Of a stretch of 64,000 nt of DNA, positions 37,066 to 47,646 are shown one piece after another. The position numbers and the translations under genes are program-made. Source of the DNA: Citrobacter sp. Res13-Sevr-PEB04-36 (lineage in GTDB: Bacteria > Pseudomonadota > Gammaproteobacteria > Enterobacterales > Enterobacteriaceae); contig NZ_JADABY010000039.1 of NCBI RefSeq assembly GCF_015672735.1, positions 62,001 to 126,000 of the forward strand, written 5' to 3'. The stretch's first letter is position 1, and every line of letters starts with the position of its first letter. The notes beneath the pieces are model-generated. The model saw only the letters and a list, made by a program, of their open reading frames with translations. It did no database searches and had not been told where the DNA came from.

Positions 37066-38553
37066 ATGTCGCGTAACACTGAAGCAACTGACGATGTCAA
37101 CACCTGGGCTGGCGGACACCTCAATTACAAAGAGGGATTCTTCACCCAACTCAAAACCGATGAACTGGCTAAAGGCATCAATGAAGATGTCGTGCGGGCG
37201 ATTTCCGCGAAACGCAACGAACCGGACTGGATGCTGGCGTTTCGCCTGGACGCGTTTAAGGCGTGGCTGACCATGGAGGAGCCGCACTGGTTAAAAGCGC
37301 ATTACGATAAACTGAATTACCAGGATTACAGCTATTACTCCGCGCCTTCCTGCGGCAATTGCGATGAAACCTGCGTCTCTGAACCGGGAGCGGTACAACA
37401 AACGGGCGCGAATGCATTTTTAAGCAAAGAGGTTGAGGACGCTTTCGAACAGCTCGGCGTGCCGGTACGTGAAGGTAGAGAAGTGGCGGTCGATGCTATT
37501 TTTGACTCGGTGTCGGTGGCGACCACCTATCGTGAAAAGCTGGCGGAGCAGGGCATTATTTTCTGTTCGTTCGGCGAAGCTATTCATGACCATCCTGAAC
37601 TGGTGAAGAAATATCTCGGTACCGTGGTGCCGGGCAACGACAATTTTTTTGCCGCGCTGAATGCGGCGGTTGCCTCAGACGGCACGTTTATCTATGTGCC
37701 GAAAGGCGTGCGCTGCCCAATGGAGCTTTCCACCTATTTCCGGATTAATGCGGAAAAAACAGGCCAGTTTGAACGCACCATCCTGGTGGCGGATGAAGGC
37801 AGCTATGTCAGCTACATTGAGGGCTGTTCTGCACCGGTGCGCGACAGCTACCAGTTGCACGCTGCGGTAGTCGAAGTGATTATCCATAAAGATGCTGAAG
37901 TAAAATACTCGACGGTGCAAAACTGGTTCCCCGGCGATGGTAATACCGGCGGCATTCTGAACTTCGTTACCAAGCGCGCACTGTGCGAAGGAGAAAACAG
38001 CAAAATGTCGTGGACCCAGTCGGAAACCGGCTCGGCCATCACCTGGAAATACCCAAGCTGTATTTTGCGCGGCGACAACTCCATCGGCGAATTCTACTCC
38101 GTTGCGTTGACCAGCGGCCATCAGCAGGCCGATACCGGCACCAAGATGATCCACATCGGCAAGAACACCAAATCGACCATTATCTCGAAAGGGATCTCCG
38201 CCGGACACAGCCAGAACAGCTATCGCGGCCTGGTAAAAATCATGCCGACGGCCACCAACGCCCGTAACTATACCCAGTGTGACTCGATGCTGATTGGCGC
38301 GGACTGCGGGGCGCATACCTTCCCGTACGTAGAGTGTCGCAACAACAGCGCCCAGCTTGAACACGAAGCCACGACCTCACGCATTGGGGAAGATCAGCTG
38401 TTCTACTGTCTGCAGCGGGGTATCAGCGAAGAAGACGCCATCTCGATGATCGTCAACGGGTTCTGTAAAGACGTGTTCTCTGAACTGCCGCTGGAGTTCG
38501 CTGTGGAAGCGCAAAAACTTCTCGCCATCAGCCTTGAACACAGCGTCGGTTAA
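37066..38553 (+). CDS. sufB: Fe-S scaffold subunit SufB
   Basis: 495 residues, equal to E. coli SufB. Scaffold of the SufBC2D complex on which the cluster is built with sulfur from SufSE. Beta-helix core and C-terminal [35 protein letters not shown] are conserved, with the cysteine of VECRNN at the expected sulfur-acceptor place. Start at 37066 gives [17 protein letters not shown]. Confidence 0.96.
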   Translation: MSRNTEATDDVNTWAGGHLNYKEGFFTQLKTDELAKGINEDVVRAISAKRNEPDWMLAFRLDAFKAWLTMEEPHWLKAHYDKLNYQDYSYYSAPSCGNCDETCVSEPGAVQQTGANAFLSKEVEDAFEQLGVPVREGREVAVDAIFDSVSVATTYREKLAEQGIIFCSFGEAIHDHPELVKKYLGTVVPGNDNFFAALNAAVASDGTFIYVPKGVRCPMELSTYFRINAEKTGQFERTILVADEGSYVSYIEGCSAPVRDSYQLHAAVVEVIIHKDAEVKYSTVQNWFPGDGNTGGILNFVTKRALCEGENSKMSWTQSETGSAITWKYPSCILRGDNSIGEFYSVALTSGHQQADTGTKMIHIGKNTKSTIISKGISAGHSQNSYRGLVKIMPTATNARNYTQCDSMLIGADCGAHTFPYVECRNNSAQLEHEATTSRIGEDQLFYCLQRGISEEDAISMIVNGFCKDVFSELPLEFAVEAQKLLAISLEHSVG

Positions 38554-38569
38554 AACTTAAGGAAAGCAC

Positions 38570-39316
38570 ATGTTAAGCATTAAAGATTTACAGGTCAGCG
38601 TCGAAGAGAAGGCGATCCTGCGCGGGCTGAGCCTTGAGGTCCGCCCGGGTGAAGTTCACGCCATTATGGGACCGAATGGCTCAGGGAAAAGTACGCTGTC
38701 GGCAACATTGGCCGGGCGTGATGATTATGCTGTCACCGGGGGAACGGTGGAATTTAACGGTAAAGATTTACTGGAACTGTCGCCGGAAGACCGGGCCGGT
38801 GAGGGCATCTTTATGGCGTTTCAGTACCCGGTAGAAATCCCCGGTGTCAGCAATCAGTTTTTCCTGCAAACCGCGCTTAATGCGGTACGCGGTTACCGTG
38901 GTGAAGAAGCACTGGATCGATTCGACTTCCAGGATTTGATGGAAGAGAAAATCGCGTTGTTGAAGATGCCGGAAGATTTGCTCACTCGTTCGGTGAACGT
39001 CGGCTTCTCCGGCGGCGAGAAAAAGCGTAATGACATTCTGCAGATGGCGGTACTGGAGCCTCAGCTGTGCATTCTCGACGAGTCTGATTCGGGGCTGGAT
39101 ATTGATGCGCTAAAGATTGTTGCCGATGGCGTCAATTCGCTGCGCGACGGCAAGCGTTCGTTCATTATCGTTACCCACTATCAACGCATCCTTGATTATA
39201 TCAAACCCGATTACGTCCATGTTTTGTATCAGGGGCGCATTGTTAAGTCCGGCGATTTCACGCTGGTTAAACAGCTGGAGGAGCAAGGATATGGCTGGCT
39301 TAGTGAACAGCAGTAA
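38570..39316 (+). CDS. sufC: Suf complex ATPase SufC
   Basis: 248 residues. ABC-type ATPase with Walker A GPNGSGKST (Lys40), signature GFSGGEKKRNDILQ and Walker B CILDESDSGLD. Drives the rearrangement of SufBD during cluster assembly and is soluble, with no permease nearby. Its 3' end overlaps sufD by 26 bases. Confidence 0.96.
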   Translation: MLSIKDLQVSVEEKAILRGLSLEVRPGEVHAIMGPNGSGKSTLSATLAGRDDYAVTGGTVEFNGKDLLELSPEDRAGEGIFMAFQYPVEIPGVSNQFFLQTALNAVRGYRGEEALDRFDFQDLMEEKIALLKMPEDLLTRSVNVGFSGGEKKRNDILQMAVLEPQLCILDESDSGLDIDALKIVADGVNSLRDGKRSFIIVTHYQRILDYIKPDYVHVLYQGRIVKSGDFTLVKQLEEQGYGWLSEQQ

Positions 39317-40562
39317 CGTGCTGCAGCAGTGGCATCACCTGTTTGAGTTGCAGGGCGAAACCCGCTCGCAGCACGCGCAGCAACACTTACAGCAGATGCT
39401 GCGTCTGGGGCTGCCTACGCGTAAGCATGAAGACTGGAAATACACGCCGCTGGAAGGATTAGCCAGCGGTCAGTTTGTAAGCCATTTTGCCGCGGTAAGC
39501 CTGGCACAGTGCGAGGCGCTGGCGGCTGGGATTGATGCTGTGCGGCTGGTATTTGTCGACGGGAAATTCTGCGAAGCGCTAAGCGACAGCGCGGACGGCA
39601 GCGGCTTTGACATTACCGTTGACGAAGCGCACCTGTCGCTACCGGCACCGATTCAGCCGGAGGTTTTTCTGCACCTGACGGAAAGCCTGTCGCGCAGCGT
39701 GACGCATATCAAGGTGAAACGTAATCAGCGCCCGACGAAACCGCTGCTGCTGATGCACATCACCCAGGGAGTGGCGGGCGATGACGTCAATACCGCGCAT
39801 TATCGCCACCACCTTGAACTGGAGGAAGGTGCAGAAGCTACCCTCATCGAACACTATGTCAGCCTCAACGAGAAAAGGCACTTTACCGGCGCGCGCATCA
39901 CGATGAACGTTGAGGCCAATGCCCACTTGCAGCATATCAAGCTGGCGTTTGAAAACCCGGTCAGCCATCACTTCGCCCATAACGACATTCAGCTGAGCGC
40001 AGATGCCACGGCGGTGAGCCACAGCTTTTTGCTCGGCGATGCGGTATTGCGCCATAACACCAGCACCCAGTTGAACGGCGAAAACACCACGCTGCGGATT
40101 AACAGTCTGGCGATGCCGGTGAAAAACGAAGTCTGCGACACCCGGACCTGGCTTGAGCACAACAAAGGCTATTGCAATAGCCGTCAGCTGCATAAAACCA
40201 TCGTTAGCGATAAAGGCCGGGCGGTGTTCAATGGTCTGATCAACGTGGCGCAGCACGCGATTAAAACCGACGGGCAGATGACAAACAATAATTTGCTGCT
40301 CGGTAAGTTGTCGGAAGTGGACACCAAACCGCAGCTGGAAATCTATGCCGATGACGTGAAATGCAGCCACGGCGCGACGGTAGGGCGGATCGACGATGAG
40401 CAGATGTTCTATCTGCGCTCGCGTGGGATCGGTCAGCAGGATGCTCAACAGATGATTCTCTATGCGTTTGCCGCTGAGCTGACGGAAGCCCTGGGCGATG
40501 AAACGCTTAAACAACAGGTTCTGGCGCGTATAGCTCAACGCCTGCCGGGAGGCGTAGCATGA
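39291..40562 (+). CDS. sufD: Fe-S assembly subunit SufD
   Basis: 423 residues. Paralogue of SufB that completes SufBC2D and is needed for iron entry. N-terminus [19 protein letters not shown] matches E. coli; the C-terminal [24 protein letters not shown] is typical, with the His of CSHGAT at the SufB-facing site. Start at 39291, inside sufC, follows GGAGGAGCAAGG. Overlaps sufS by four bases. Confidence 0.95.
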   Translation: MAGLVNSSNVLQQWHHLFELQGETRSQHAQQHLQQMLRLGLPTRKHEDWKYTPLEGLASGQFVSHFAAVSLAQCEALAAGIDAVRLVFVDGKFCEALSDSADGSGFDITVDEAHLSLPAPIQPEVFLHLTESLSRSVTHIKVKRNQRPTKPLLLMHITQGVAGDDVNTAHYRHHLELEEGAEATLIEHYVSLNEKRHFTGARITMNVEANAHLQHIKLAFENPVSHHFAHNDIQLSADATAVSHSFLLGDAVLRHNTSTQLNGENTTLRINSLAMPVKNEVCDTRTWLEHNKGYCNSRQLHKTIVSDKGRAVFNGLINVAQHAIKTDGQMTNNNLLLGKLSEVDTKPQLEIYADDVKCSHGATVGRIDDEQMFYLRSRGIGQQDAQQMILYAFAAELTEALGDETLKQQVLARIAQRLPGGVA

Positions 40563-41779
40563 CATTTCCGATTGAAAAAGTACGGGCTGACTTTCCGGTC
40601 CTGATGCGAGAAGTGAACGGCCTGCCGCTGGCGTATCTGGACAGCGCCGCCAGTGCGCAAAAACCGAATCAGGTGATTGATGCCGAAGCTGAGTTTTACC
40701 GCCATGGTTATGCGGCGGTTCACCGTGGTATTCATACCTTAAGCGCTCAGGCGACGGAAAAAATGGAGAATGTGCGTAAGCTGGCGTCGTTGTTTATTAA
40801 CGCCCGCTCCGCTGAAGAACTGGTGTTTGTGCGCGGTACGACCGAGGGCATTAATCTGGTGGCTAACAGTTGGGGCGCCAGCAATGTGCGGGCGGGTGAT
40901 AACATCATTATTAGCGAGATGGAGCACCATGCCAACATCGTACCATGGCAAATGCTGTGTGCCCGCGTGGGCGCTGAGCTACGCGTCATCCCATTGAATG
41001 ATGATGGCACTTTGCAACTGGATAGCCTGCCGTCCCTGTTCGACGAGCACACTCAGTTGCTGGCGATTACCCATGTATCCAACGTGCTGGGTACCGAAAA
41101 CCCGCTAGCAGAGATGATTGCGTTGGCGCATCAGCACGGGGCAAAAGTGCTGGTCGATGGCGCGCAGGCGGTGATGCACCATAAGGTGGATGTGCAGGCG
41201 CTCGATTGCGACTTTTATGTCTTCTCGGGACATAAACTGTACGGCCCCACCGGTATCGGCGTGCTGTATGCCCGCGAGTCTTTGCTACAAGATATGCCGC
41301 CCTGGGAAGGCGGCGGTTCAATGATAGCCACGGTTAGCCTGAGCCAGGGAACGACCTGGGCGAAAGCGCCCTGGCGTTTTGAGGCGGGAACGCCCAACAC
41401 CGGCGGTATTATTGGCCTGGGGGCTGCCATTGAATATGTGAGTTCGCTGGGGCTGGATGACATCAGCGAGTACGAGCAGTTCATGATGCGCTATGCGCTG
41501 GAACAGCTGGCCAGCGTGCCGGAACTGACGCTGTACGGCCCGCAGGACCGCCTGGGCGTCATCGCGTTTAACCTCGGTAAGCACCACGCCTACGACGTTG
41601 GTAGTTTTCTTGATAACTATGGCATTGCCGTGCGCACCGGGCATCACTGCGCCATGCCGCTGATGGCGTATTATAACGTCCCTGCTATGTGCCGGGCCTC
41701 GATTGCCATGTACAACACCCAGGAAGAGGTTGACCGTCTGGTGACAGGACTTAAACGCATTCATCACTTACTGGGATAA
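40559..41779 (+). CDS. sufS: Cysteine desulfurase SufS
   Basis: 406 residues. PLP enzyme that takes sulfur from cysteine (also selenocysteine lyase). PLP lysine is Lys226 ([11 protein letters not shown]) and the persulfide-bearing Cys364 lies in [15 protein letters not shown] overlap with sufD and a 12-base gap to sufE, its sulfur acceptor. Confidence 0.96.
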   Translation: MTFPIEKVRADFPVLMREVNGLPLAYLDSAASAQKPNQVIDAEAEFYRHGYAAVHRGIHTLSAQATEKMENVRKLASLFINARSAEELVFVRGTTEGINLVANSWGASNVRAGDNIIISEMEHHANIVPWQMLCARVGAELRVIPLNDDGTLQLDSLPSLFDEHTQLLAITHVSNVLGTENPLAEMIALAHQHGAKVLVDGAQAVMHHKVDVQALDCDFYVFSGHKLYGPTGIGVLYARESLLQDMPPWEGGGSMIATVSLSQGTTWAKAPWRFEAGTPNTGGIIGLGAAIEYVSSLGLDDISEYEQFMMRYALEQLASVPELTLYGPQDRLGVIAFNLGKHHAYDVGSFLDNYGIAVRTGHHCAMPLMAYYNVPAMCRASIAMYNTQEEVDRLVTGLKRIHHLLG

Positions 41780-41791
41780 CAGGGAGGCGTT

Positions 41792-42208
41792 ATGGCTGCG
41801 CTACCGGATAGAGATAAGTTGTTGCGTAATTTTATGCGCTGCGCGAATTGGGAAGAGAAGTATCTGTATATCATTGAATTAGGTCAGCGTTTAGCAGAGT
41901 TAAATGCTGACGATCGCTGCGAGAAAAATAGCATTCAGGGCTGTCAGAGTCAGGTATGGATAACAATGCGTCAGGACGCTGACGGCAGGATTAAATTACA
42001 GGGCGACAGTGACGCGGCAATTGTGAAAGGGCTCATTGCCGTGGTATTTATTTTGTATGACCGAATGACTGCCGAGGATATTGTGAATTTTGATGTGCGC
42101 CCGTGGTTTGAAAAAATGGCGCTGGCACAGCATCTCACGCCATCGCGTTCACAGGGACTGGAAGCGATGATTCGCGCTATTCGTACGCAAGCGGCAACTC
42201 TTAGCTAA
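41792..42208 (+). CDS. sufE: Sulfur acceptor SufE
   Basis: 138 residues. Takes the persulfide from SufS Cys364 onto Cys51 (IQGCQSQVW) and passes it to SufB. Last gene of the suf operon. AGGGAGGCG precedes the start. Confidence 0.96.
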   Translation: MAALPDRDKLLRNFMRCANWEEKYLYIIELGQRLAELNADDRCEKNSIQGCQSQVWITMRQDADGRIKLQGDSDAAIVKGLIAVVFILYDRMTAEDIVNFDVRPWFEKMALAQHLTPSRSQGLEAMIRAIRTQAATLS

Positions 42209-42220
42209 ACTGATAAAACA

Positions 42221-42249
42221 CGTCATCCGGCAAGTCTTGCAGGATGACG
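42221..42249. repeat. Inverted repeat after sufE
   Basis: CGTCATCC (42221-42228) and GGATGACG (42242-42249) form an 8-base-pair stem with a 13-base loop just after sufE. It resembles a degenerate REP and may mark the suf transcript end; no T tract follows. Confidence 0.45.
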
Positions 42250-42331
42250 CTGAGCAGATTAACGCAATGACTCGTACGCCGAATAACGCACCAGCCGTTA
42301 TCCGGCAATAACGCCAGGGGGGTGAGTGAGT

Positions 42332-43333
42332 ATGAAACGCGCGTCTATTATTACTCTAATGCTAATTGGCGCTTACAGCGCTATACAGGCCGCCTGGGCG
42401 GTCGATTATCCTTTGCCTGCGGCGAACAGTCGTCTTGTCGGACAGAATCAAACCTACACCGTGCAGGAGGGCGATAAAAACTTGCAGGCGATAGCCCGCC
42501 GGTTTGATACCGCCGCGATGCTGATCCTCGAAGCGAATAATACGATCGCCCCGGTACCCAGCCCTGGGACCCTGATTACGATTCCTTCGCAACTGCTGTT
42601 ACCGGATGCGCCGCGCGAAGGCATTATTGTGAATCTGGCGGAGCTGCGTCTGTATTACTTCCCGCCGGGAGAGAATATCGTTCAGGTATTCCCTATTGGT
42701 ATTGGCTTGCAGGGGCTGGAAACGCCGGTGATGGAAACCCGGGTTGGGCAGAAAATCCCTAATCCGACCTGGACACCGACGCCAGGCATCCGTAAACGCT
42801 CTCTGGAGCGCGGTATTACGTTACCGCCGGTTGTACCCGCCGGACCCAATAACCCGTTAGGACGCTTCGCACTGCGTCTGGCGCATGGAAATGGTGAATA
42901 TCTCATCCACGGCACCAGCGCACCCGACAGCGTAGGCCTGCGCGTCAGTTCTGGCTGTATCCGCATGAACGCGCCGGACATCAAAGCCCTGTTTGCTCAG
43001 GTCAGGACCGGCACACCGGTCAGAGTGATTAACGAGCCGATAAAATACTCCATCGAGCCAAACGGCATGCGTTATGTTGAAGTGCACCGTCCCTTGTCAC
43101 CGGAGGAAGAACAAAACGTACAGACCATGCCGTATGTGCTGCCAGCAGGTTTTACCCAGTTTAAAGACAGTACAGCTGTAGATCCGGGGCTGGTGGATCG
43201 GGCGCTGTATCGTCGGGCAGGTTATCCGGTTACTGTCACGGTCGGGCAGACACCGATTGCGGCCAACGGGCCAGAGGTGAAGTCGGCACAGAATGGCGTA
43301 CCAGAAGCAGGGGATGTGCGGACGATGCAATAA
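42332..43333 (+). CDS. ldtE: L,D-transpeptidase LdtE (YnhG)
   Basis: 333 residues. Forms 3-3 cross-links in peptidoglycan. Signal peptide, LysM-like segment ([18 protein letters not shown], about 42-60), then the YkuD catalytic domain with [20 protein letters not shown]; Cys209 is the nucleophile. Start at the ATG 42332 after AGGGGGGTG is preferred over the GTG at 42326, since [13 protein letters not shown] is the E. coli N-terminus. Convergent with lpp. Confidence 0.94.
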   Translation: MKRASIITLMLIGAYSAIQAAWAVDYPLPAANSRLVGQNQTYTVQEGDKNLQAIARRFDTAAMLILEANNTIAPVPSPGTLITIPSQLLLPDAPREGIIVNLAELRLYYFPPGENIVQVFPIGIGLQGLETPVMETRVGQKIPNPTWTPTPGIRKRSLERGITLPPVVPAGPNNPLGRFALRLAHGNGEYLIHGTSAPDSVGLRVSSGCIRMNAPDIKALFAQVRTGTPVRVINEPIKYSIEPNGMRYVEVHRPLSPEEEQNVQTMPYVLPAGFTQFKDSTAVDPGLVDRALYRRAGYPVTVTVGQTPIAANGPEVKSAQNGVPEAGDVRTMQ

Positions 43334-43354
43334 CAGGGAAGGGGAAATGAAGGG

Positions 43355-43385
43355 CAAAAAAAATGGCGCACAATGTGCGCCATTT
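43355..43385 (-). terminator. Terminator of lpp
   Basis: AAATGGCGCACA/TGTGCGCCATTT, a perfect 12-base-pair stem with a 1-base centre, followed on the minus strand by eight or nine Ts (43355-43363). May also serve ldtE from the other side. Confidence 0.9.
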
Positions 43386-43402
43386 CTATTACACAGATAC
43401 TA

Positions 43403-43651
<249 letters not shown>

Positions 43652-43894
43652 CTAGATTGAGTTAATCTCCATGTAGCGTTACAAGTATTACACAAAGCTT
43701 TTTAGGTTGAGAATATTTTTTTGATGCGAATGCACTTATTTTTGATCGTTCGCTCAAAGAAGCATCGAATTGTGCAAAAACGGCTAAAAACCCGAGTGAA
43801 AACAGAAAGCTTCCATCGGATTCATCTTAGATAATCTCTAATTAGATAGTGAAATCCGATTTGATTTTTTATTAATAGTGGCTATCACAAAAAT

Positions 43895-43917
43895 AAAAAA
43901 AGCGCCGCAAGGGCGCT
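43895..43917 (-). terminator. Terminator of pykF
   Basis: AGCGCC/GGCGCT stem with a 5-base loop followed on the minus strand by a run of seven Ts, 31 bases after the pykF stop. Confidence 0.85.
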
Positions 43918-43947
43918 TTTTAGGCAAATTAATTCCCGATGGAATTA

Positions 43948-45369
43948 TTACAGCACGTGAACAGATGCGGTGTTGGTGGTGCCGCTCGGTACCAGCGCAC
44001 CGGAAACCATCACCACAACGTCGCCTTTCTGTGCCAGGCCGCGTTCAACCAACTGCAGCGCAACTTCTTTACCCAGACGGTAGAAATCATCAGTAGAGGC
44101 GATTTCTTTCACCAGGTGCGGCACCACGCCTTTGCTGAGAACCAGCTGGCGAGCAGTAACTTCGTTGGTGGTCAGCGCCAGAATGGTCGCGTTCGGGAAG
44201 TATTTACGTACAGCTTTAGCCGATTTACCACCCTGGGTAGCCACGACGATCAGCGGAGCTTCCAGTTTTTCAGCGGTTTCTACTGCACCACGGCAAACGG
44301 CTTCGGTGATACGCAGTTTGCGGTTGTCATGGCTGTTGTCCAGGCGGCTGGTCATCACGCGGTCGGTACGTTCGCAGATGGTTGCCATGATTGAAACGGC
44401 TTCCAGCGGGTATTTACCTTTAGCGGATTCACCAGACAGCATGACCGCATCGGTACCGTCGAGGATGGCGTTTGCCACGTCACCGGCTTCAGCACGGGTC
44501 GGACGTGGGTTTTTGATCATGGAGTCCAGCATCTGGGTCGCGGTGATAACCACTTTACGTGCGCGCACGCATTTTTCGATCATCATCTTCTGCGCGAAGA
44601 TAACTTCTTCAACCGGGATTTCTACGCCCAGATCGCCACGCGCAACCATGATGCCGTCGGACGCTTCGAGGATCTCGTCGAAGTTGTTCAGGCCTTCCTG
44701 GTTTTCGATTTTGGAGATGATCTGAATGTTTTCGCCGCCGTGTGCTTTCAGGTGCTCACGAATTTCAACGACGTCAGAACGTTTACGGATAAAGGACGCC
44801 GCAACGAAGTCAACGCCTTGCTCGCAACCAAAGATCAGGTCCTGCTTGTCTTTTTCAGCCAGTGCTGGCAGCGCGATAGAAACACCCGGCAGGTTAACGC
44901 CTTTGTTTTCGCCCAGGTCGCCGTTGTTCAGCACTTTACAGATAACTTTGTTACCTTCGATTGCGGTAACTTCCATGCCGATCAGACCATCGTCAACCAG
45001 CACAGTGTTGCCGACGGAAAGGTCATTGGTGAAGCCTTCATAGGTAACTGCAACGATCTCGTTGTTACCGACAACTGATTTGTCGGTGGTAAACGTGAAA
45101 GTCTGGCCCGCTTTCAGCGAAACGTCGTTACCGCCTTCCAGTTTAATGGTACGGATTTCCGGACCTTTGGTGTCCAGCAGGATGGCAGCTTTCTTGCCAG
45201 TCTTGCTCATCACGTTGCGCAAGTTCTTAATGCGCTGACCATGTTCTGCGTAATCGCCGTGGGAGAAGTTCAGACGCATGACGTTCATGCCCGCGTCCAG
45301 CATTTTGGTTAACATCTCTTCGGATTCGGTTTTCGGACCGATGGTGCAAACAATTTTCGTCTTTTTCAT
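43948..45369 (-). CDS. pykF: Pyruvate kinase I (FBP-activated)
   Basis: 473 residues, three longer than E. coli PykF through a small difference near [15 protein letters not shown]. Converts PEP and ADP to pyruvate and ATP. Barrel motifs include [22 protein letters not shown], catalytic Lys220 ([10 protein letters not shown]) and [12 protein letters not shown]; the C-terminal effector domain ends [13 protein letters not shown] Cra operator lies at its promoter. Confidence 0.97.
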   Translation of the reverse strand: MKKTKIVCTIGPKTESEEMLTKMLDAGMNVMRLNFSHGDYAEHGQRIKNLRNVMSKTGKKAAILLDTKGPEIRTIKLEGGNDVSLKAGQTFTFTTDKSVVGNNEIVAVTYEGFTNDLSVGNTVLVDDGLIGMEVTAIEGNKVICKVLNNGDLGENKGVNLPGVSIALPALAEKDKQDLIFGCEQGVDFVAASFIRKRSDVVEIREHLKAHGGENIQIISKIENQEGLNNFDEILEASDGIMVARGDLGVEIPVEEVIFAQKMMIEKCVRARKVVITATQMLDSMIKNPRPTRAEAGDVANAILDGTDAVMLSGESAKGKYPLEAVSIMATICERTDRVMTSRLDNSHDNRKLRITEAVCRGAVETAEKLEAPLIVVATQGGKSAKAVRKYFPNATILALTTNEVTARQLVLSKGVVPHLVKEIASTDDFYRLGKEVALQLVERGLAQKGDVVVMVSGALVPSGTTNTASVHVL

Positions 45370-45574
45370 GACAGTCTTAGTCTTTAAGTTGAGAAGGATA
45401 TGGAAATCTGGCTTCCGTCGCGCACGGATGGGAAGCTAAACCTGAGTTACGAAAGTTGTGATGCCTCGTTCTAAGGATAGGTGACATCGAAAGAGCGTGC
45501 AGAGGAATGTGTGCTTGCGTTTCAGCCCAACGGGTAGGAGAGTTTTGTAGTCGTTGAGTTTTACAGGTCAATGT

Positions 45575-45590
45575 GCTGAAACCATTCAAG
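45575..45590 (-). promoter_or_regulatory. Cra (FruR) operator of pykF
   Basis: GCTGAAACCATTCAAG fits the Cra consensus GCTGAAWCSNT and matches the pykF site of E. coli. It lies just downstream of the -10 hexamer at 45606-45611, over the transcription start, a position for repression. Confidence 0.75.
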
Positions 45591-45870
45591 AGACAATTGA
45601 CGCGCATTATACGCTGAAAATTATCCAAAAGGAAAATGGAAACAGCGTTTCAAAAGTGTTCTGTGCAGTTTCACAATAAAATATTCACGAATTTGTTCAT
45701 TGCTATGGATAAAGAGGTTGTCCGCAGCGGTGGTCTGTTGCGCAACAACACGTATCTCTCTGCATTCTTGATCCCGTCGAAGGGAATGACAAAAACAGTT
45801 ATTCCATAAAGTTATATCAAATGCTTTTTAATTCATATCAAAAGCTTATTTCCCTGATTACACTCATTTG

Positions 45871-45894
45871 GACATCCATACTGCTAAACAGCTA
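45871..45894 (+). promoter_or_regulatory. Possible MetJ (met-box) array before metN-like gene
   Basis: Three consecutive 8-mers from GGACATCC, ATACTGCT and AAACAGCT each match AGACGTCT at about 5 of 8 positions. Tandem weak met boxes are how MetJ binds metNIQ in E. coli, so the methionine family of the downstream genes makes this plausible but not proven. Confidence 0.35.
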
Positions 45895-45941
45895 AAAGCC
45901 TTAGCAGGATAACAATATGCAGCAGCGGATACCCAAACGAC

Positions 45942-46964
45942 ATGATTGTCCTGAAAAATATTTCGAAAGTATTTACGCCAGGCAGGCTTGCTATTACCGC
46001 TGTCGATGACGTCAACCTGACGGTTGAACAGGGGCAGATTTACGGAATTATTGGCTACAGCGGTGCCGGTAAGAGCACCTTGATTCGCCTGCTTAACGGC
46101 CTTGAACAGCCAACTTCCGGCAGCGTAACCATCAATGGTCACAATATTTCTGCGGCGAGCGGGGAGTCGTTGCGCCAGGCACGGCTGAAAATCAGCATGG
46201 TGTTTCAGCACTTTAACCTGCTGTGGTCGCGAACCGTCAGCGAAAACATTGCATTTTCAATGCAAATCGCCGGTGCGCCAAAAGCAAAAATTAATGCGCG
46301 GGTGGCCGAACTTATTGCGTTGGTCGGGCTGGATGGTCGTGAAAACGCCTACCCGTCGCAGCTTAGCGGCGGGCAAAAACAGCGTGTCGGGATTGCCCGC
46401 GCGCTGGCCAACAACCCGGACGTGCTGTTGTGCGACGAAGCGACCTCCGCGCTGGATCCGCAAACCACCGATCAGATCCTGGATTTGCTGCTCGATATTA
46501 ACCGTCGTTTCAAATTAACCATTGTGCTGATCACCCATGAGATGCACGTGGTGCGCAAAATTTGCGATCGTGTGGCGGTAATGGAAAACGGCAAAGTAGT
46601 TGAAGAGGGCGATGTGCTCAGTGTCTTTACCCACCCGCAGCAACCGATCACTCGTCAGTTTGTCCGCCAGGTAAGTCAATATGCCGAGGAAGATGAGTTT
46701 AATCCGCAGCTGGCCAGCGAACTGGGTGGCTCGGTGATTAAGTTAACGTTTACCGGACAGCGTACCCATCGGCCGGTGGTCGGGGAGCTGACCCTGCGCT
46801 ACGGCCTGCCGTTTAACATTCTGCACGGCAAGATGACGCAAACCGCCCATGGCGCGTTTGGTCAACTATGGGTACACGTGGTGGCCACGGAAGAACAACT
46901 CAACAATATTCTGGCCGATCTGCGCCACAGCGACGTTGACGGCGAGGTTATCCAACATGGCTGA
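45942..46964 (+). CDS. MetN-like methionine-family ABC transporter ATPase
   Basis: 340 residues. ABC ATPase with Walker A GYSGAGKST, signature LSGGQKQRVGIARAL and Walker B VLLCDEATSALD, followed by a C-terminal NIL domain (about 265-340) that senses methionine in MetN. First gene of a MetNIQ-type set absent from this place in K-12. It is a second paralogue, so I give no gene symbol; substrate could be methionine or another small amino acid. Confidence 0.88.
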   Translation: MIVLKNISKVFTPGRLAITAVDDVNLTVEQGQIYGIIGYSGAGKSTLIRLLNGLEQPTSGSVTINGHNISAASGESLRQARLKISMVFQHFNLLWSRTVSENIAFSMQIAGAPKAKINARVAELIALVGLDGRENAYPSQLSGGQKQRVGIARALANNPDVLLCDEATSALDPQTTDQILDLLLDINRRFKLTIVLITHEMHVVRKICDRVAVMENGKVVEEGDVLSVFTHPQQPITRQFVRQVSQYAEEDEFNPQLASELGGSVIKLTFTGQRTHRPVVGELTLRYGLPFNILHGKMTQTAHGAFGQLWVHVVATEEQLNNILADLRHSDVDGEVIQHG

Positions 46965-47625
46965 TTCCCTGTTTCCCCATCTGAAATGGGACCAACTGTT
47001 CGCGGCAACTCAGGAAACGCTCTACATGACCGCGCTTTCCGGTGTGGCGACCTTTGTACTGGGTATTGCGCTCGGACTGGCGCTATTTCTGACCGCGCGT
47101 GGTGGCCTGTTTCATAATCGTACGCTGTACAGCGCTATCTCGCTGATTGTGAATATTTTCCGCTCAATCCCGTTCATCATTTTGATCGTGTTGCTGATCC
47201 CGTTTACCAAAACGCTGGTCGGCACCATTCTCGGTGCAAATGCTGCGCTGCCCGCGCTGATCGTGGGCGCCGCGCCGTTCTATGCCCGTCTGGTCGAAAT
47301 TGCCCTGCGTGAAGTAGATAAAGGCGTTATTGAAGCGAGCCGCTCCATGGGGGCACGTCTGAGTACGCTTATTTTTCGGGTTTTACTGCCGGAATCATCA
47401 CCCGCTCTGGTGTCCGGTATCACCGTGACGCTGATTGCCCTGGTTAGCTACAGCGCAATGGCTGGCGTGATTGGTGCCGGTGGTTTAGGGAATTTGGCTT
47501 ATCTGGAAGGATTCCAGCGCAACCACAGCGACGTTACGCTGGTGGCGACGGTGACCATTCTGGTTATTGTCTTCATCATCCAGTTTTGCGGCGATGTGAT
47601 CACCTCTCTGTTAGATAAACGCTAA
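46957..47625 (+). CDS. MetI-like ABC transporter permease
   Basis: 222 residues with about five membrane helices and the permease loop ALREVDKGVIEASRSMGARLSTLIFRVLLPES. Start at 46957 (MADSLFPHLKWDQL) overlaps the ATPase gene by 8 bases; a longer frame upstream lacks a ribosome site. Forms the membrane channel with the preceding ATPase. Confidence 0.88.
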   Translation: MADSLFPHLKWDQLFAATQETLYMTALSGVATFVLGIALGLALFLTARGGLFHNRTLYSAISLIVNIFRSIPFIILIVLLIPFTKTLVGTILGANAALPALIVGAAPFYARLVEIALREVDKGVIEASRSMGARLSTLIFRVLLPESSPALVSGITVTLIALVSYSAMAGVIGAGGLGNLAYLEGFQRNHSDVTLVATVTILVIVFIIQFCGDVITSLLDKR

Positions 47626-47646
47626 TAAAATACGGAAACCATTATC

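Larger units (their letters stand above)
45370..45941. promoter_or_regulatory. pykF-metN-like divergent control region
   Basis: 572 bases. For pykF: a -10 TATAAT on the minus strand at 45606-45611 and a Cra operator at 45575-45590, giving a leader of about 230 bases. A second Cra-like sequence, GGAAACAGCGTTTCAAA, is at 45638-45654. For the metN-like operon: 13-base direct repeats ATATCAAAWGCTT at 45814-45826 and 45835-45847, 21 bases apart, and MetJ-like 8-mers from 45871. No small gene was convincing. Confidence 0.5.

Noticed and set aside
40559-40735. Minus-strand frames over sufD and sufS
   Set aside because: Antisense shadows of strongly conserved suf genes.
45377-45628. 83-codon minus-strand frame in the pykF leader
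   Set aside because: It covers the Cra operator, -10 and 5' leader of pykF, and its sequence matches no family I know.
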